Shown here: positions 7,381 to 14,775 of the stretch, one piece after another
How the letters are laid out: every line of letters starts with the position of its first letter
Position numbering within the stretch: position 1 is the stretch's first letter
From: Salaquimonas sp.
Lineage (GTDB): Bacteria; Pseudomonadota; Alphaproteobacteria; Rhizobiales; Rhizobiaceae
Direction: 5' to 3'
Length of the DNA: 17,905 nt
Assembly (NCBI GenBank): GCA_024639745.1
Contig: JAHEHW010000006.1
Location: 1-17,905 of the forward strand
Made by a program: the position numbers and the translations under genes
Notes under the pieces: model-generated
Database searches by the model: none
Told to the model about the DNA's origin: nothing
The model's input: the letters and a program-made list of their open reading frames with translations, nothing else

Positions 7381-7440
7381 CAAACGCTTTTCCCGCTCAA
7401 AACCCTCCCTTCAGCACATGGTTTGAGCGGTGCGCGTTTG
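7381..7440. repeat. Long two-part inverted repeat
   Basis: Two nested arm pairs face each other: CAAACGC (7381-7387) with GCGTTTG (7434-7440), and CCGCTCAAA (7393-7401) with TTTGAGCGG (7422-7430), leaving a 20-nt centre. It lies in a 200-bp gap with no gene. It could be a weak bidirectional terminator or a dispersed palindromic repeat. Confidence 0.5.
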
Positions 7441-7569
7441 GATGGTGTCGGGTAATGGCCGGAATTTGCGGCTGAAAATCTTTTGGCGACACGCACACTT
7501 TTGAGCTTACGCCCTGCGATCCGTGCTATCCACTTGCGGGGATCTTGAATTAACGACTAGGCTGTAAAG

Positions 7570-7869
7570 ATGAACGCTTATGTGATAAGCCAACTCAGGA
7601 TCGACAACCCCGATGACTATCAAGAGTATCTAGATGGGTTCCCGCCATGCTTTCAACGTCATGGTGGCGAATTGCTGGCAACTTCCACTTCCAAAGAGGA
7701 AACAATACTGCTCGAAGGCGACTAGGCCCTGCCGCCGCACTGTATTAATGCGCCTTCCAACAAAAGTGGCCGCCAAGGTGTGGTTCGATGACCCTGACTA
7801 CAAGCGCTCGCAAAAGTTCGGCGACGAACCGCGCGAACCAACTTGGTAATTTTCAATGGGATCGATTGA
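7570..7869 (+). pseudogene. DUF1330-family protein gene with one nonsense and two frameshift lesions
   Basis: The three reading frames join into one DUF1330 protein of about 98 residues. Frame one (ATG at 7570) gives MNAYVISQLRIDNPDDYQEY up to LLEGD, then TAG at 7723-7725 where the family has Trp (TGG to TAG). Frame two continues with RTVLMRLPTKVAAKVWFDDPDYK. Frame three, from about 7800, gives ALAKVRRRTARTNLVIFNGID and a TGA at 7867-7869. The family forms small ferredoxin-like barrels related to EthD/monooxygenase folds, with no settled function. The gene cannot make a full product here. Confidence 0.8.
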
Positions 7870-7887
7870 TAAAGCAGAACTGCTAAG

Positions 7888-8433
7888 CTACTCAACGACA
7901 ATTAGATACACGGACCAGACCCATTTCGCTTCGTCTTCGGCTGTGGCCGCACTATTAGCCGTGTCATACAGCAGCCAAGTTGGTCCGCGGCCGCCGATAT
8001 TTAATGCTTCGCCGTTGGCTCTTGTCGCTAAAATCCAGTCGTGACTTGATCTGTCTTCTCGCGTAAGGGTTACTGCGTATCCGTCAAGCGCCACAAAGCT
8101 GAGCGTTGCGTCGTTATCAATACCTGCTGCTTCAAGTATGTCTTCGACCCTCGGACCGGAAGCTTCAACAGCTCTTGGCCAGCCTTCTGCATTCGCACTT
8201 ACTGAGGTTTGAGGCAGGGCGTCCAAGGCTTTCCTGTTCATGGCGTAGGCATGCACGAAGTCTCTGTCATTGAATTTTAAAAAGGCATCCATGAACGGGT
8301 CGAGCCGGTCGCGATTATTATTCTTCATTTCGCCAATGATGGTTACCAAATCACCATCCGCAAAGGACTGTTTTGGCGAAAATAGAAAGGCAATGGCTGC
8401 CAACATAACGGCGACTGCTTTAAGTTTTTTCAT
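7888..8433 (-). CDS. Small exported molybdopterin-dependent oxidoreductase-like protein
   Basis: The product has 181 residues from the ATG at 8433, which has AGGAG eight bases upstream; a further ATG at 8454 is less likely because the signal peptide begins with MKKLKAVAVML. The signal is cut near SFADG. The mature domain carries the pattern of the short sulfite-oxidase-like molybdopterin-binding family: LDALPQTSVSA, then VEDILEAAG, LDGYAVTLTREDR, ILATRANGEALNIGGRGPTW and LLYD. No cysteine is present, so the usual molybdenum-ligating cysteine of sulfite oxidase and YedY is missing. Members of this short family are common near regulators in proteobacteria but their activity is not established. 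A fold assignment is therefore safer than an enzymatic one. Confidence 0.75.
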   Translation of the reverse strand: MKKLKAVAVMLAAIAFLFSPKQSFADGDLVTIIGEMKNNNRDRLDPFMDAFLKFNDRDFVHAYAMNRKALDALPQTSVSANAEGWPRAVEASGPRVEDILEAAGIDNDATLSFVALDGYAVTLTREDRSSHDWILATRANGEALNIGGRGPTWLLYDTANSAATAEDEAKWVWSVYLIVVE

Positions 8434-8686
8434 GGATTTGCTCCTGACTGTCATGCGTAACGTTGGTTAGCCTACACTAGACAATACTTGGCAGATAGAC
8501 GCTTCGGATTTCATATTAGCTTGTCCAGCAATGAACATTTTATGGAGTAAATTCTCTCTGATCGAAAGCAAATGATTTAGGCGCTAAATATCTAAAAACG
8601 TCCTAAATTTGCTTCTGAATAATTTGGCTTATAGGGGTACATTCAGTAATAATTGAATATAAAAAGTTTCATTTGGAGGCGTGTAA

Positions 8687-8971
8687 ATGCCAACAACATC
8701 GCACTTGTCGTATCAAAACTTGGTGGTAATCGATAGGCGTCGAACCGAGCGTATCGACGCCGATATATATGCGGATATCTATTATGACGGAGCCTATCTG
8801 ATGAATTGCGTCATCAAGAATATGTCCAGCGAAGGCATGGCAATCTCCTATTGCAGTGATGTTGAATTGCCCGAAAAATTTGAAATACGATCCGGTTTGT
8901 TCGAAGACACCATACCAGTTCGAAAGGTGTGGTCGAATGATGGCATCTCGGGTCTTGAAGTCCATATGTAA
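8687..8971 (+). CDS. Single-domain PilZ protein
   Basis: The product has 94 residues. The PilZ c-di-GMP binding motifs are both visible: an Arg cluster RRRTER (17-22, the RxxxR part being Arg18 and Arg22) and NMSSEG (45-50, the (D/N)xSxxG part), with alternating beta strands between and after. The ATG at 8687 has GGAGG seven bases upstream. It has no other domain, so it would act as a cytosolic c-di-GMP sensor through a protein partner that is not evident here. It stands alone, 233 bp from its divergent neighbour. Confidence 0.85.
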   Translation: MPTTSHLSYQNLVVIDRRRTERIDADIYADIYYDGAYLMNCVIKNMSSEGMAISYCSDVELPEKFEIRSGLFEDTIPVRKVWSNDGISGLEVHM

Positions 8972-9029
8972 GCTCCACCTGATAACCTGATCCAGGACGA
9001 CCTCACCATTATCTAGTTATTCCGAAATC

Positions 9030-9304
9030 ATCGAAATCTGCCAAATCCACTTCATTCCTTGCCGCAATTGCTCTGGCCGCTACTCTCGCTCTTCCTGCAA
9101 GTGGCGCCTTTATCTAAGAATGCCCCGCTGCAGAATGTTGGCTCCGTACGGAAGAATATCGGACCCACACCCCTCTATCCGTTGCAGCAGGGTTACCCGC
9201 TTGTCCTGACGCCCGCACCAAAGCCGGGTGCAGTCATAGGTGGCGTCATAATCGGTGGAATTCTTGATGGCATTTTAACGCATATCATTTACAAACACCA
9301 CTAG
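9030..9304 (+). pseudogene. Small secreted protein gene with a frameshift
   Basis: A signal-peptide-like stretch (KSAKSTSFLAAIALAATLAL, then PASGAF) runs in one frame and meets TAA at about 9115. The neighbouring frame, open across the same bases from a TTG at 9059, continues with SKNAPLQNVGS, a Pro-rich middle and a glycine-rich hydrophobic segment VIGGVIIGGILDGIL, ending at the TAG at 9302. One frameshift would join an export signal to this tail. No ATG start is visible before the signal. Alternatively the TTG frame is the gene, with a poorer N-terminus. Function unknown. Confidence 0.4.
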
Positions 9305-9347
9305 GACTGTCGCCCCGGCGACCCGACAAGAATCCTTGAATAACCAG

Positions 9348-9370
9348 AAGCCCGACACTGCCGGGCTTTT
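9348..9370 (+). terminator. Rho-independent terminator before the urease operon
   Basis: The stem AAGCCCG (9348-9354) pairs with CGGGCTT (9362-9368) around a 7-nt loop and ends in TTTT. It separates the accessory region from ureD. Confidence 0.75.
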
Positions 9371-9493
9371 GCCTGCGCTTGAGCGTCAATACGGCAGTTC
9401 ATTCTCCGGTTCCAGGAGCCCAGATTGACGAAGACAGGAAAGGGTGTCAGCTTTCCGATCCGAGCCCTGTTCCTTCCTACCAAGAAGCCGGTG

Positions 9494-10348
9494 ATGAGCG
9501 CATTGCTGAAAGCTCCTGACGAACAATGCATGCAGAGAAGCCGGGGCCACGGACGCCTCTCCGCCATCAGATTGAAAGATCAGACGCGGCTTAAATCCCT
9601 ATATCAGCAAGGATGCGCGAAGCTCCGCATTCCCGCGCAGCATGGTGCCGGTGCGCTGGAAGCCGTGATGATCAACACTTCCGGCGGGATGACGGGAGGC
9701 GACCGTTTGCGCTGGGCGTTCGATGCTGGACCGGAAACGGCTATTAACATAACCACCCAGGCAAGCGAAAAAGTCTATAAATCGGTTGGCGATGTGGCCG
9801 AGGTAAGATCGATTATCAGCGCGGGTGAGGGCGCCAGTGTTGCATGGTTGCCGCAGGAAACGATCCTCTTCGACCGATCCGGTTTGAACCGGGAGCTCCT
9901 GTTCTATCTCGCCGACGGAGCCAGCCTGCTTGCCTGCGAGGCCGTAATCTTTGGCAGAACGGGCTATGGCGAACGACTTGAAACAGGCAGTTTCAGGGAC
10001 CGTTGGCGAATTCGCTGTGCCGGTCGTCTGATCCATGCCGAAGACGCTATCCTCGGTTATGAAATTGGTAGGCAGCTCGCCTCTCCCGCCATTGCCGGAG
10101 GCGCTGGCGCCATGGCGACCGTGGTTTCGGTTGGCAGGCAGAATTCTATGTTTATCGATCAGGCCAGGGCGTTGGTCGCGGCGGGAGCCGATGATCTGAC
10201 TGCGATTTCTTTCGTTCCGCTTGGCGATACTGGCAAGATAATTGCAAGGCTTTTGGCAGAGGACGGCTATACACTGAGGAAGCGGCTGGTTCCACTGCTT
10301 CAACTGCTAAATGGAGGAGCAGCACTGCCCAAACTATGGGCTAGTTGA
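9494..10348 (+). CDS. ureD: Urease accessory protein UreD
   Basis: The product has 284 residues from the ATG at 9494. UreD binds the urease apoprotein and, with UreF and UreG, forms the complex that inserts nickel into the active site. The family blocks are present: [10 protein letters not shown] near the start, then [34 protein letters not shown] and [16 protein letters not shown]. The usual length is 270-290, which supports this start. A TTG at 9425 has a better ribosome site (AGGAG, six bases) and would add 23 residues, so the start is uncertain. It is the first gene of the operon and ureA begins 41 bases later. Confidence 0.93.
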   Translation: MSALLKAPDEQCMQRSRGHGRLSAIRLKDQTRLKSLYQQGCAKLRIPAQHGAGALEAVMINTSGGMTGGDRLRWAFDAGPETAINITTQASEKVYKSVGDVAEVRSIISAGEGASVAWLPQETILFDRSGLNRELLFYLADGASLLACEAVIFGRTGYGERLETGSFRDRWRIRCAGRLIHAEDAILGYEIGRQLASPAIAGGAGAMATVVSVGRQNSMFIDQARALVAAGADDLTAISFVPLGDTGKIIARLLAEDGYTLRKRLVPLLQLLNGGAALPKLWAS

Positions 10349-10389
10349 GGCCTCATTGTGAGGCGGTGCGTTTTTGGAAGGACTCGACA

Positions 10390-10692
10390 ATGATGCTGAC
10401 ACCGAGGGAAAAAGACAAGCTTCTGGTCGCGATGGCGGCGATGGTGGCGCGGAGGCGTTTGGAGCGTGGCGTCAAGCTGAACCATCCTGAAGCCATCGCG
10501 CTGATTACGGATTACGTCGTCGAGGGCGCTCGCGATGGCCGCAGCGTCGCCGAACTAATGGAAGCTGGGGCAAATGTCATAACCAGGAACCAGGTCATGG
10601 AGGGCGTTGCGGAAATGATCCATGATGTTCAGGTCGAGGCGACCTTCCCGGATGGCACCAAGCTCGTCACCGTGCATGAGCCCATTCGCTAG
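10390..10692 (+). CDS. ureA: Urease gamma subunit
   Basis: The product has 100 residues, the standard length of a separate gamma chain. It starts [20 protein letters not shown] and contains [10 protein letters not shown] and GRSVAELM, all invariant parts of UreA. The ATG at 10390 is preceded by GGAAGG nine bases away; an ATG directly after it (10393) is equally possible. It forms part of the cytosolic (alpha-beta-gamma)3 urease. Separate gamma and beta genes, as here, are the usual bacterial form. Confidence 0.97.
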   Translation: MMLTPREKDKLLVAMAAMVARRRLERGVKLNHPEAIALITDYVVEGARDGRSVAELMEAGANVITRNQVMEGVAEMIHDVQVEATFPDGTKLVTVHEPIR

Positions 10693-10719
10693 GTCGAATA
10701 GATTGAAAGGAAAACTAGT

Positions 10720-11025
10720 ATGATCCCCGGTGAAATGATTGCCGCCAGCGGCGACATTGAAATCAATTCAGGCGCTGAGACCGTCACCCTGAAGATTACG
10801 AATACCGGCGACAGGCCAATCCAGGTCGGCTCGCACTATCATTTCTTTGAGACCAATCCCAAGCTTGAATTCGAGCGTGAGAAAGCCAGGGGCTATCGCC
10901 TCGATATCGCGGCGGGCACCGCCGTGCGGTTTGAACCCGGCCAGTCACGTGACGTTACACTGGTGCCGCTCACGGGTAGCCGTAAGGTCTACGGCTTCAA
11001 CCAAAAGATCATGGGGCAACTATAA
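10720..11025 (+). CDS. ureB: Urease beta subunit
   Basis: The product has 101 residues, typical for UreB. MIPGEM at the start, [18 protein letters not shown] in the middle and [16 protein letters not shown] are strongly conserved. It forms a structural part of the urease trimer, with no catalytic residue of its own. GAAAGG precedes the ATG at 10720. Its TAA shares one base with the ATG of ureC (TAATG), so the two are translationally coupled. Confidence 0.97.
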   Translation: MIPGEMIAASGDIEINSGAETVTLKITNTGDRPIQVGSHYHFFETNPKLEFEREKARGYRLDIAAGTAVRFEPGQSRDVTLVPLTGSRKVYGFNQKIMGQL

Positions 11026-12737
11026 TGCCGGCCAGTATTTCCCGCTCTTCTTACGCAGCCATGTATGGCCCGACCACGGGCGATAAGGTCAGGCTCGCCG
11101 ATACCGAACTTTTCATCGAGGTCGAAAAGGATTTCACCACCTATGGCGAGGAGGTGAAGTTCGGCGGCGGCAAGGTCATTCGCGACGGCATGGGCCAGAG
11201 TCAGGCCACGCGGGCGGATGGCGCCGTCGATACCGTTATCACAAATGCTCTCATCGTCGATCATACCGGGATCTACAAGGCCGATATTGGGCTGAAGGAT
11301 GGCCGTATTGCAGGTATCGGCAAGGCTGGTAATCCCGACACCCAGCCCGATGCCGACATTATCATCGGCCCCGGTACCGAGGCGATTGCCGCTGAGGGCA
11401 AGATTGTCACCGCCGGTGGATTTGATGCGCATATTCATTTCATTTGTCCGCAGCAGATCGAAGAAGCCCTGATGAGTGGATTGACCACCATGCTCGGCGG
11501 CGGGACCGGGCCGGCGCATGGCACGCTTGCGACGACCTGCACGCCCGGACCATGGCATATTGCGCGGATGATCGAATCGGCCGATGCCTTTCCGATGAAC
11601 CTTGCTTTTGCCGGCAAGGGCAATGCATCGCTTCCGGGCGCGCTGGAAGAAATGGTTCTCGGCGGTGCTTCGGCGCTGAAACTGCATGAGGACTGGGGCA
11701 CGACGCCGGCGGCCATCGATTGCTGCCTCTCGGTGGCCGATGCGTACGACGTACAGGTCATGATCCACACCGATACACTCAACGAGTCGGGCTTTGTCGA
11801 AAATACCATCGACGCGATCAGCGGCCGTACCATCCACGCTTTCCACACCGAGGGAGCAGGCGGTGGGCACGCCCCGGACATCATCCGGGTCTGCGGTCTC
11901 GAGAACGTCTTGCCGTCATCTACTAACCCGACCCGCCCCTATACGGTCAACACGCTGGAAGAACACCTCGACATGCTGATGGTGTGCCATCACCTCGATG
12001 CATCGATCCCCGAGGACATTGCATTTGCAGAAAGCCGCATACGCAAGGAAACCATCGCGGCAGAGGATATCCTGCACGATATGGGCGCTTTTTCGATCAT
12101 TGCCTCGGACAGTCAGGCGATGGGGCGCGTGGGAGAAGTGATCATCCGTACTTGGCAGACAGCCGACAAGATGAAGCGCCAGCGCGGGCGACTCGCTGAA
12201 GAAACCGGCGAAAACGACAATTTCCGCGTTCGCCGCTATGTCGCGAAATATACGATCAACCCGGCAATCGCCCATGGCATGTCGAGCGAGATCGGGTCGA
12301 TTGAGACAGGCAAGCGCGCCGATATCGTTTTGTGGGATCCAGCATTTTTCGGCGTTAAACCGGCTATGGTGCTGATTGGCGGCACAATCGCGGCAGCACC
12401 GATGGGGGACCCGAATGCTTCGATCCCGACGCCTCAGCCGGTTCACATGCGCCCGATGTTCGGCGCGTTCGGCAAGGCGATGACCAATTCATCCGTCACC
12501 TTCGTTTCGCAGGCGGCGATTGATGCCGGACTGGCCGAGAAGCTCGGTACTGCAAAGCAAATGCTCGCAGTGGAAAATACCCGTAGCGGGATCGGCAAGC
12601 GCGCCATGATCCTCAACAATGCCACGCCCGCAATCGAGGTCGACCCGGAAAGCTACGAGGTCCGGGCTGACGGTGAATTGCTGACCTGCGAGCCCGCCGA
12701 TGTGCTGCCGATGGCGCAACGGTATTTCTTGTTCTAG
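11025..12737 (+). CDS. ureC: Urease alpha (catalytic) subunit
   Basis: The product has 570 residues, the normal length. It hydrolyses urea to ammonia and carbamate at a di-nickel centre. All expected residues are visible, two higher than in Klebsiella numbering: His136 and His138 (HIHFICPQ), Lys219 to be carbamylated ([11 protein letters not shown]), His221, His248 ([10 protein letters not shown]), His274 ([14 protein letters not shown]), the flap Cys321-His322-His323 (MVCHHLD) and Asp362 ([14 protein letters not shown]). No lesion is seen, so the enzyme should be active once nickel is inserted. The chain overlaps ureB by one base and lies three bases before ureE. Confidence 0.98.
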   Translation: MPASISRSSYAAMYGPTTGDKVRLADTELFIEVEKDFTTYGEEVKFGGGKVIRDGMGQSQATRADGAVDTVITNALIVDHTGIYKADIGLKDGRIAGIGKAGNPDTQPDADIIIGPGTEAIAAEGKIVTAGGFDAHIHFICPQQIEEALMSGLTTMLGGGTGPAHGTLATTCTPGPWHIARMIESADAFPMNLAFAGKGNASLPGALEEMVLGGASALKLHEDWGTTPAAIDCCLSVADAYDVQVMIHTDTLNESGFVENTIDAISGRTIHAFHTEGAGGGHAPDIIRVCGLENVLPSSTNPTRPYTVNTLEEHLDMLMVCHHLDASIPEDIAFAESRIRKETIAAEDILHDMGAFSIIASDSQAMGRVGEVIIRTWQTADKMKRQRGRLAEETGENDNFRVRRYVAKYTINPAIAHGMSSEIGSIETGKRADIVLWDPAFFGVKPAMVLIGGTIAAAPMGDPNASIPTPQPVHMRPMFGAFGKAMTNSSVTFVSQAAIDAGLAEKLGTAKQMLAVENTRSGIGKRAMILNNATPAIEVDPESYEVRADGELLTCEPADVLPMAQRYFLF

Positions 12738-12740
12738 CCA

Positions 12741-13214
12741 ATGCTCGCCTGTCAGCTTGTGATAAGTCCAGAGTTTGATGCCGCCGACACCATAACGCTC
12801 GACGAAACCGCAAGGCATCGACGTCGGATGCGCATGATTTCCGATAATGGCATCGAATTCCTGCTTGATTTGCCGGAAGCGCGTCTGCTGCGCCATGGCG
12901 ATGGACTGCAATTGAGTGATGGCAGGATCATCGAGGTGAAGGCGGTTTCCGAGGCTCTCTACTCGGTGACAGGAAGGGATTCGCGCCATTTACTTGCATT
13001 GGCGTGGCAGATCGGAAACAGGCACCTCGCCGCTCAGATCGAGGGTGACAGGCTCTGTATCAGGCGTGACCCCGTCATCAGAGAAATGCTGGAAGGCCTC
13101 GGAGCGGTTGTATCCGAGATCGAGGCGCCTTTCGATCCGGAAGGTGGCGCATATGGGGATGGAGGGGATCACCACCACGCGCACGACGATCATGGGCATC
13201 ATTACCATGAATGA
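12741..13214 (+). CDS. ureE: Urease nickel chaperone UreE
   Basis: The product has 157 residues. The N-terminal peptide-binding domain is followed by the metal-binding domain with GNRHLAAQIE, where His95 corresponds to the conserved interface nickel ligand. The last 15 residues contain eight histidines (at 144-156), the nickel-storing tail seen in many UreE proteins. It hands nickel to the UreD-UreF-UreG complex. The ATG at 12741 lies three bases after the ureC stop, and its end overlaps ureF by eight bases within the His tail coding region. Confidence 0.95.
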   Translation: MLACQLVISPEFDAADTITLDETARHRRRMRMISDNGIEFLLDLPEARLLRHGDGLQLSDGRIIEVKAVSEALYSVTGRDSRHLLALAWQIGNRHLAAQIEGDRLCIRRDPVIREMLEGLGAVVSEIEAPFDPEGGAYGDGGDHHHAHDDHGHHYHE

Positions 13215-13863
13215 TGCGAGGCTCATCCGGCTTTTTTCCTGGCTGTCGCCGGTTTTCCCGACGGGTTCCTTCGCCTATTCGCAGGGGTTGGAGCAGGCGG
13301 TGGCCAGCGGCAGAACTACCGGTGAAGGTGACCTTGCAAACTGGCTGGGCGATCTACTCCGGGATGGCAGTGCTTGGAATGACGCAGTTTTCCTCAGCCT
13401 TGCCTGTCGCCATCACGCGGTGGAAGAAAAAACCGCTGAGCTCGCCGAATTGTGCCTCGCCATGGCAAGTTGCGAGGAACGGCTTCAGGAATTACTTGAT
13501 CAGGGCAGATCCTTCACGCAAGCGGCAATGCCGTGGTTTCCGGAAGCGGAGCAACTGCCTGAAGGCTTTCCGTTGCCGGTAGTCTGCGGGCTTGCCTGTG
13601 GGCGTTCAGGTATCAAGCCACTAGACGCGATTGCCGCCTGGTTGAACACTTTTATCTGCAACCAGCTCCAGGCTGCCATCCGCCTATCGGTTCTGGGCCA
13701 AAGCGGCGCGGCAAGAATCCTGGCGACGCTTGAGCCATTGATTGCCGAGCTTGCTTCCCTCGCAGCAAATGCGAGCGAGGAGGATCTCGGAAGTTGCGCC
13801 TTTGCAGCCGAGATCGCGGCCATGAACCACGAAAACCTGCAGCCGAGATTATTTCTGTCATGA
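13207..13863 (+). CDS. ureF: Urease accessory protein UreF
   Basis: The product has 218 residues. It opens with [21 protein letters not shown], the UreF signature, and is otherwise alpha-helical. It acts as the bridge between UreD and the GTPase UreG during nickel loading. The ATG at 13207 lies inside the last codons of ureE (8-nt overlap). The longer open frame to the left of it is only ureE read in another frame. The stop overlaps the start of ureG by four bases (ATGA). Confidence 0.95.
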   Translation: MNDARLIRLFSWLSPVFPTGSFAYSQGLEQAVASGRTTGEGDLANWLGDLLRDGSAWNDAVFLSLACRHHAVEEKTAELAELCLAMASCEERLQELLDQGRSFTQAAMPWFPEAEQLPEGFPLPVVCGLACGRSGIKPLDAIAAWLNTFICNQLQAAIRLSVLGQSGAARILATLEPLIAELASLAANASEEDLGSCAFAAEIAAMNHENLQPRLFLS

Positions 13864-14471
13864 CATCTATGAACGGCCCCCTTCGAGTCGGTATCGGCGG
13901 TCCTGTCGGATCGGGAAAAACCACGCTGACCGCCAGGCTTTGCGAAGCGATGCGCGACCGTTGGTCTATTGGGGTTGTAACGAACGATATCTATACGCGG
14001 GAAGATGCCGAAGCCCTAATGCGGATGCAGGCGCTGCCCGCTGACAGGGTTATCGGTGTCGAAACGGGGGGCTGCCCGCATACCGCCATCCGCGAGGATG
14101 CCTCAATCAATCTCCGGGCCATCGAGAAACTGAACGCCAGCCATCCTGGCCTTGATATAATTTTTATCGAGTCTGGTGGGGATAATCTGGCAGCTACATT
14201 CTCGCCCGATCTCGCAGACCTGACCATTTACGTGATTTCGGTTTGCCAGGGGGACGATATCCCAAGAAAGGGCGGGCCGGCGATTACGCGTTCTGATCTG
14301 TTGATCATCAACAAGACGGACCTGGCGCCTTATGTCGACGCCGATCTTGATCGCATGGCCGCCGATGCCAAAGCGGGTCGGGATGAGAAGCAATCTCTCA
14401 TGACCGATCTCCGTTCGGGCAAGGGAACCGAAGAAATCGTCGAATTTCTGGTTCGGCAGGGCGGTCTATGA
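13860..14471 (+). CDS. ureG: Urease accessory GTPase UreG
   Basis: The product has 203 residues, the standard size. The P-loop GPVGSGKT is at 14-21, the nickel-binding CPH motif at 72-74 ([11 protein letters not shown]), [13 protein letters not shown] follows, and NKTDLAP gives guanine specificity. GTP hydrolysis powers nickel delivery. The ATG at 13860 overlaps the ureF stop by four bases; the next ATG at 13869 is an alternative. This is the last urease gene; no ureJ or nickel transporter gene follows in the window. Confidence 0.97.
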   Translation: MTSMNGPLRVGIGGPVGSGKTTLTARLCEAMRDRWSIGVVTNDIYTREDAEALMRMQALPADRVIGVETGGCPHTAIREDASINLRAIEKLNASHPGLDIIFIESGGDNLAATFSPDLADLTIYVISVCQGDDIPRKGGPAITRSDLLIINKTDLAPYVDADLDRMAADAKAGRDEKQSLMTDLRSGKGTEEIVEFLVRQGGL

Positions 14472-14553
14472 CGGGCGCCCCGCACCAGCATATGTGAATG
14501 GCAATCGACTGCGATTTCTACCAGGATATCTTTGCTCTCCATAATTCCTGGCA

Positions 14554-14567
14554 ATGGACGCGTCCAT
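14554..14567. repeat. 14-bp perfect palindrome between ureG and urtA
   Basis: ATGGACGCGTCCAT is a perfect palindrome 79 bases after the ureG stop. Nearby, CCAGGA (14521-14526) faces TCCTGG (14546-14551), and GCAAAT (14570-14575) faces ATTTGC (14585-14590). None is followed by a T-run, so these are more likely protein sites than a terminator. Confidence 0.35.
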
Positions 14568-14603
14568 ACGCAAATCTGCTTGCGATTTGCAGTGTGGATT
14601 AGT

Positions 14604-14620
14604 TGCACAGATAATATGCA
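14604..14620. promoter_or_regulatory. NtrC-like enhancer site
   Basis: TGCACA-N5-TATGCA has the spacing of the NtrC consensus TGCACC-N5-GGTGCA with the outer TGCA kept on both sides. Its centre is about 123 bp upstream of the -12 element, a usual enhancer distance. The match is partial. Confidence 0.5.
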
Positions 14621-14720
14621 AAATTAAAAAACGATTAATATTTAGGCATTTTTGGATAATGTATTTTTGAGCTCTGGGTAAAAAAACATTTAATTACAAT
14701 AGTTTGCGGCGTTAGGGGAA

Positions 14721-14737
14721 TTGGCACACCGCTTGCT
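14721..14737 (+). promoter_or_regulatory. Sigma-54 (RpoN) promoter of urtA
   Basis: TTGGCACACCGCTTGCT matches the -24/-12 consensus (TGGCAC-N5-TTGC) with the required 10 bp between GG and GC. It lies 39 bases before the urtA ATG. Sigma-54 control ties urea uptake to nitrogen limitation through NtrC. Confidence 0.88.
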
Positions 14738-14775
14738 TCGTAGAATGCGTACCACACGTCAAACGGAGTTCCCGC

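Noticed and set aside
10989..11870. Long open frame (293 codons) on the minus strand across ureC
   Set aside because: It is the antisense of a well-supported, fully conserved gene with high GC at third positions, which produces long opposite frames. No family pattern or ribosome site supports it.
12994..13206. Upstream extension of the ureF frame
   Set aside because: The extension is ureE read out of frame. UreF homology begins exactly at the ATG at 13207.
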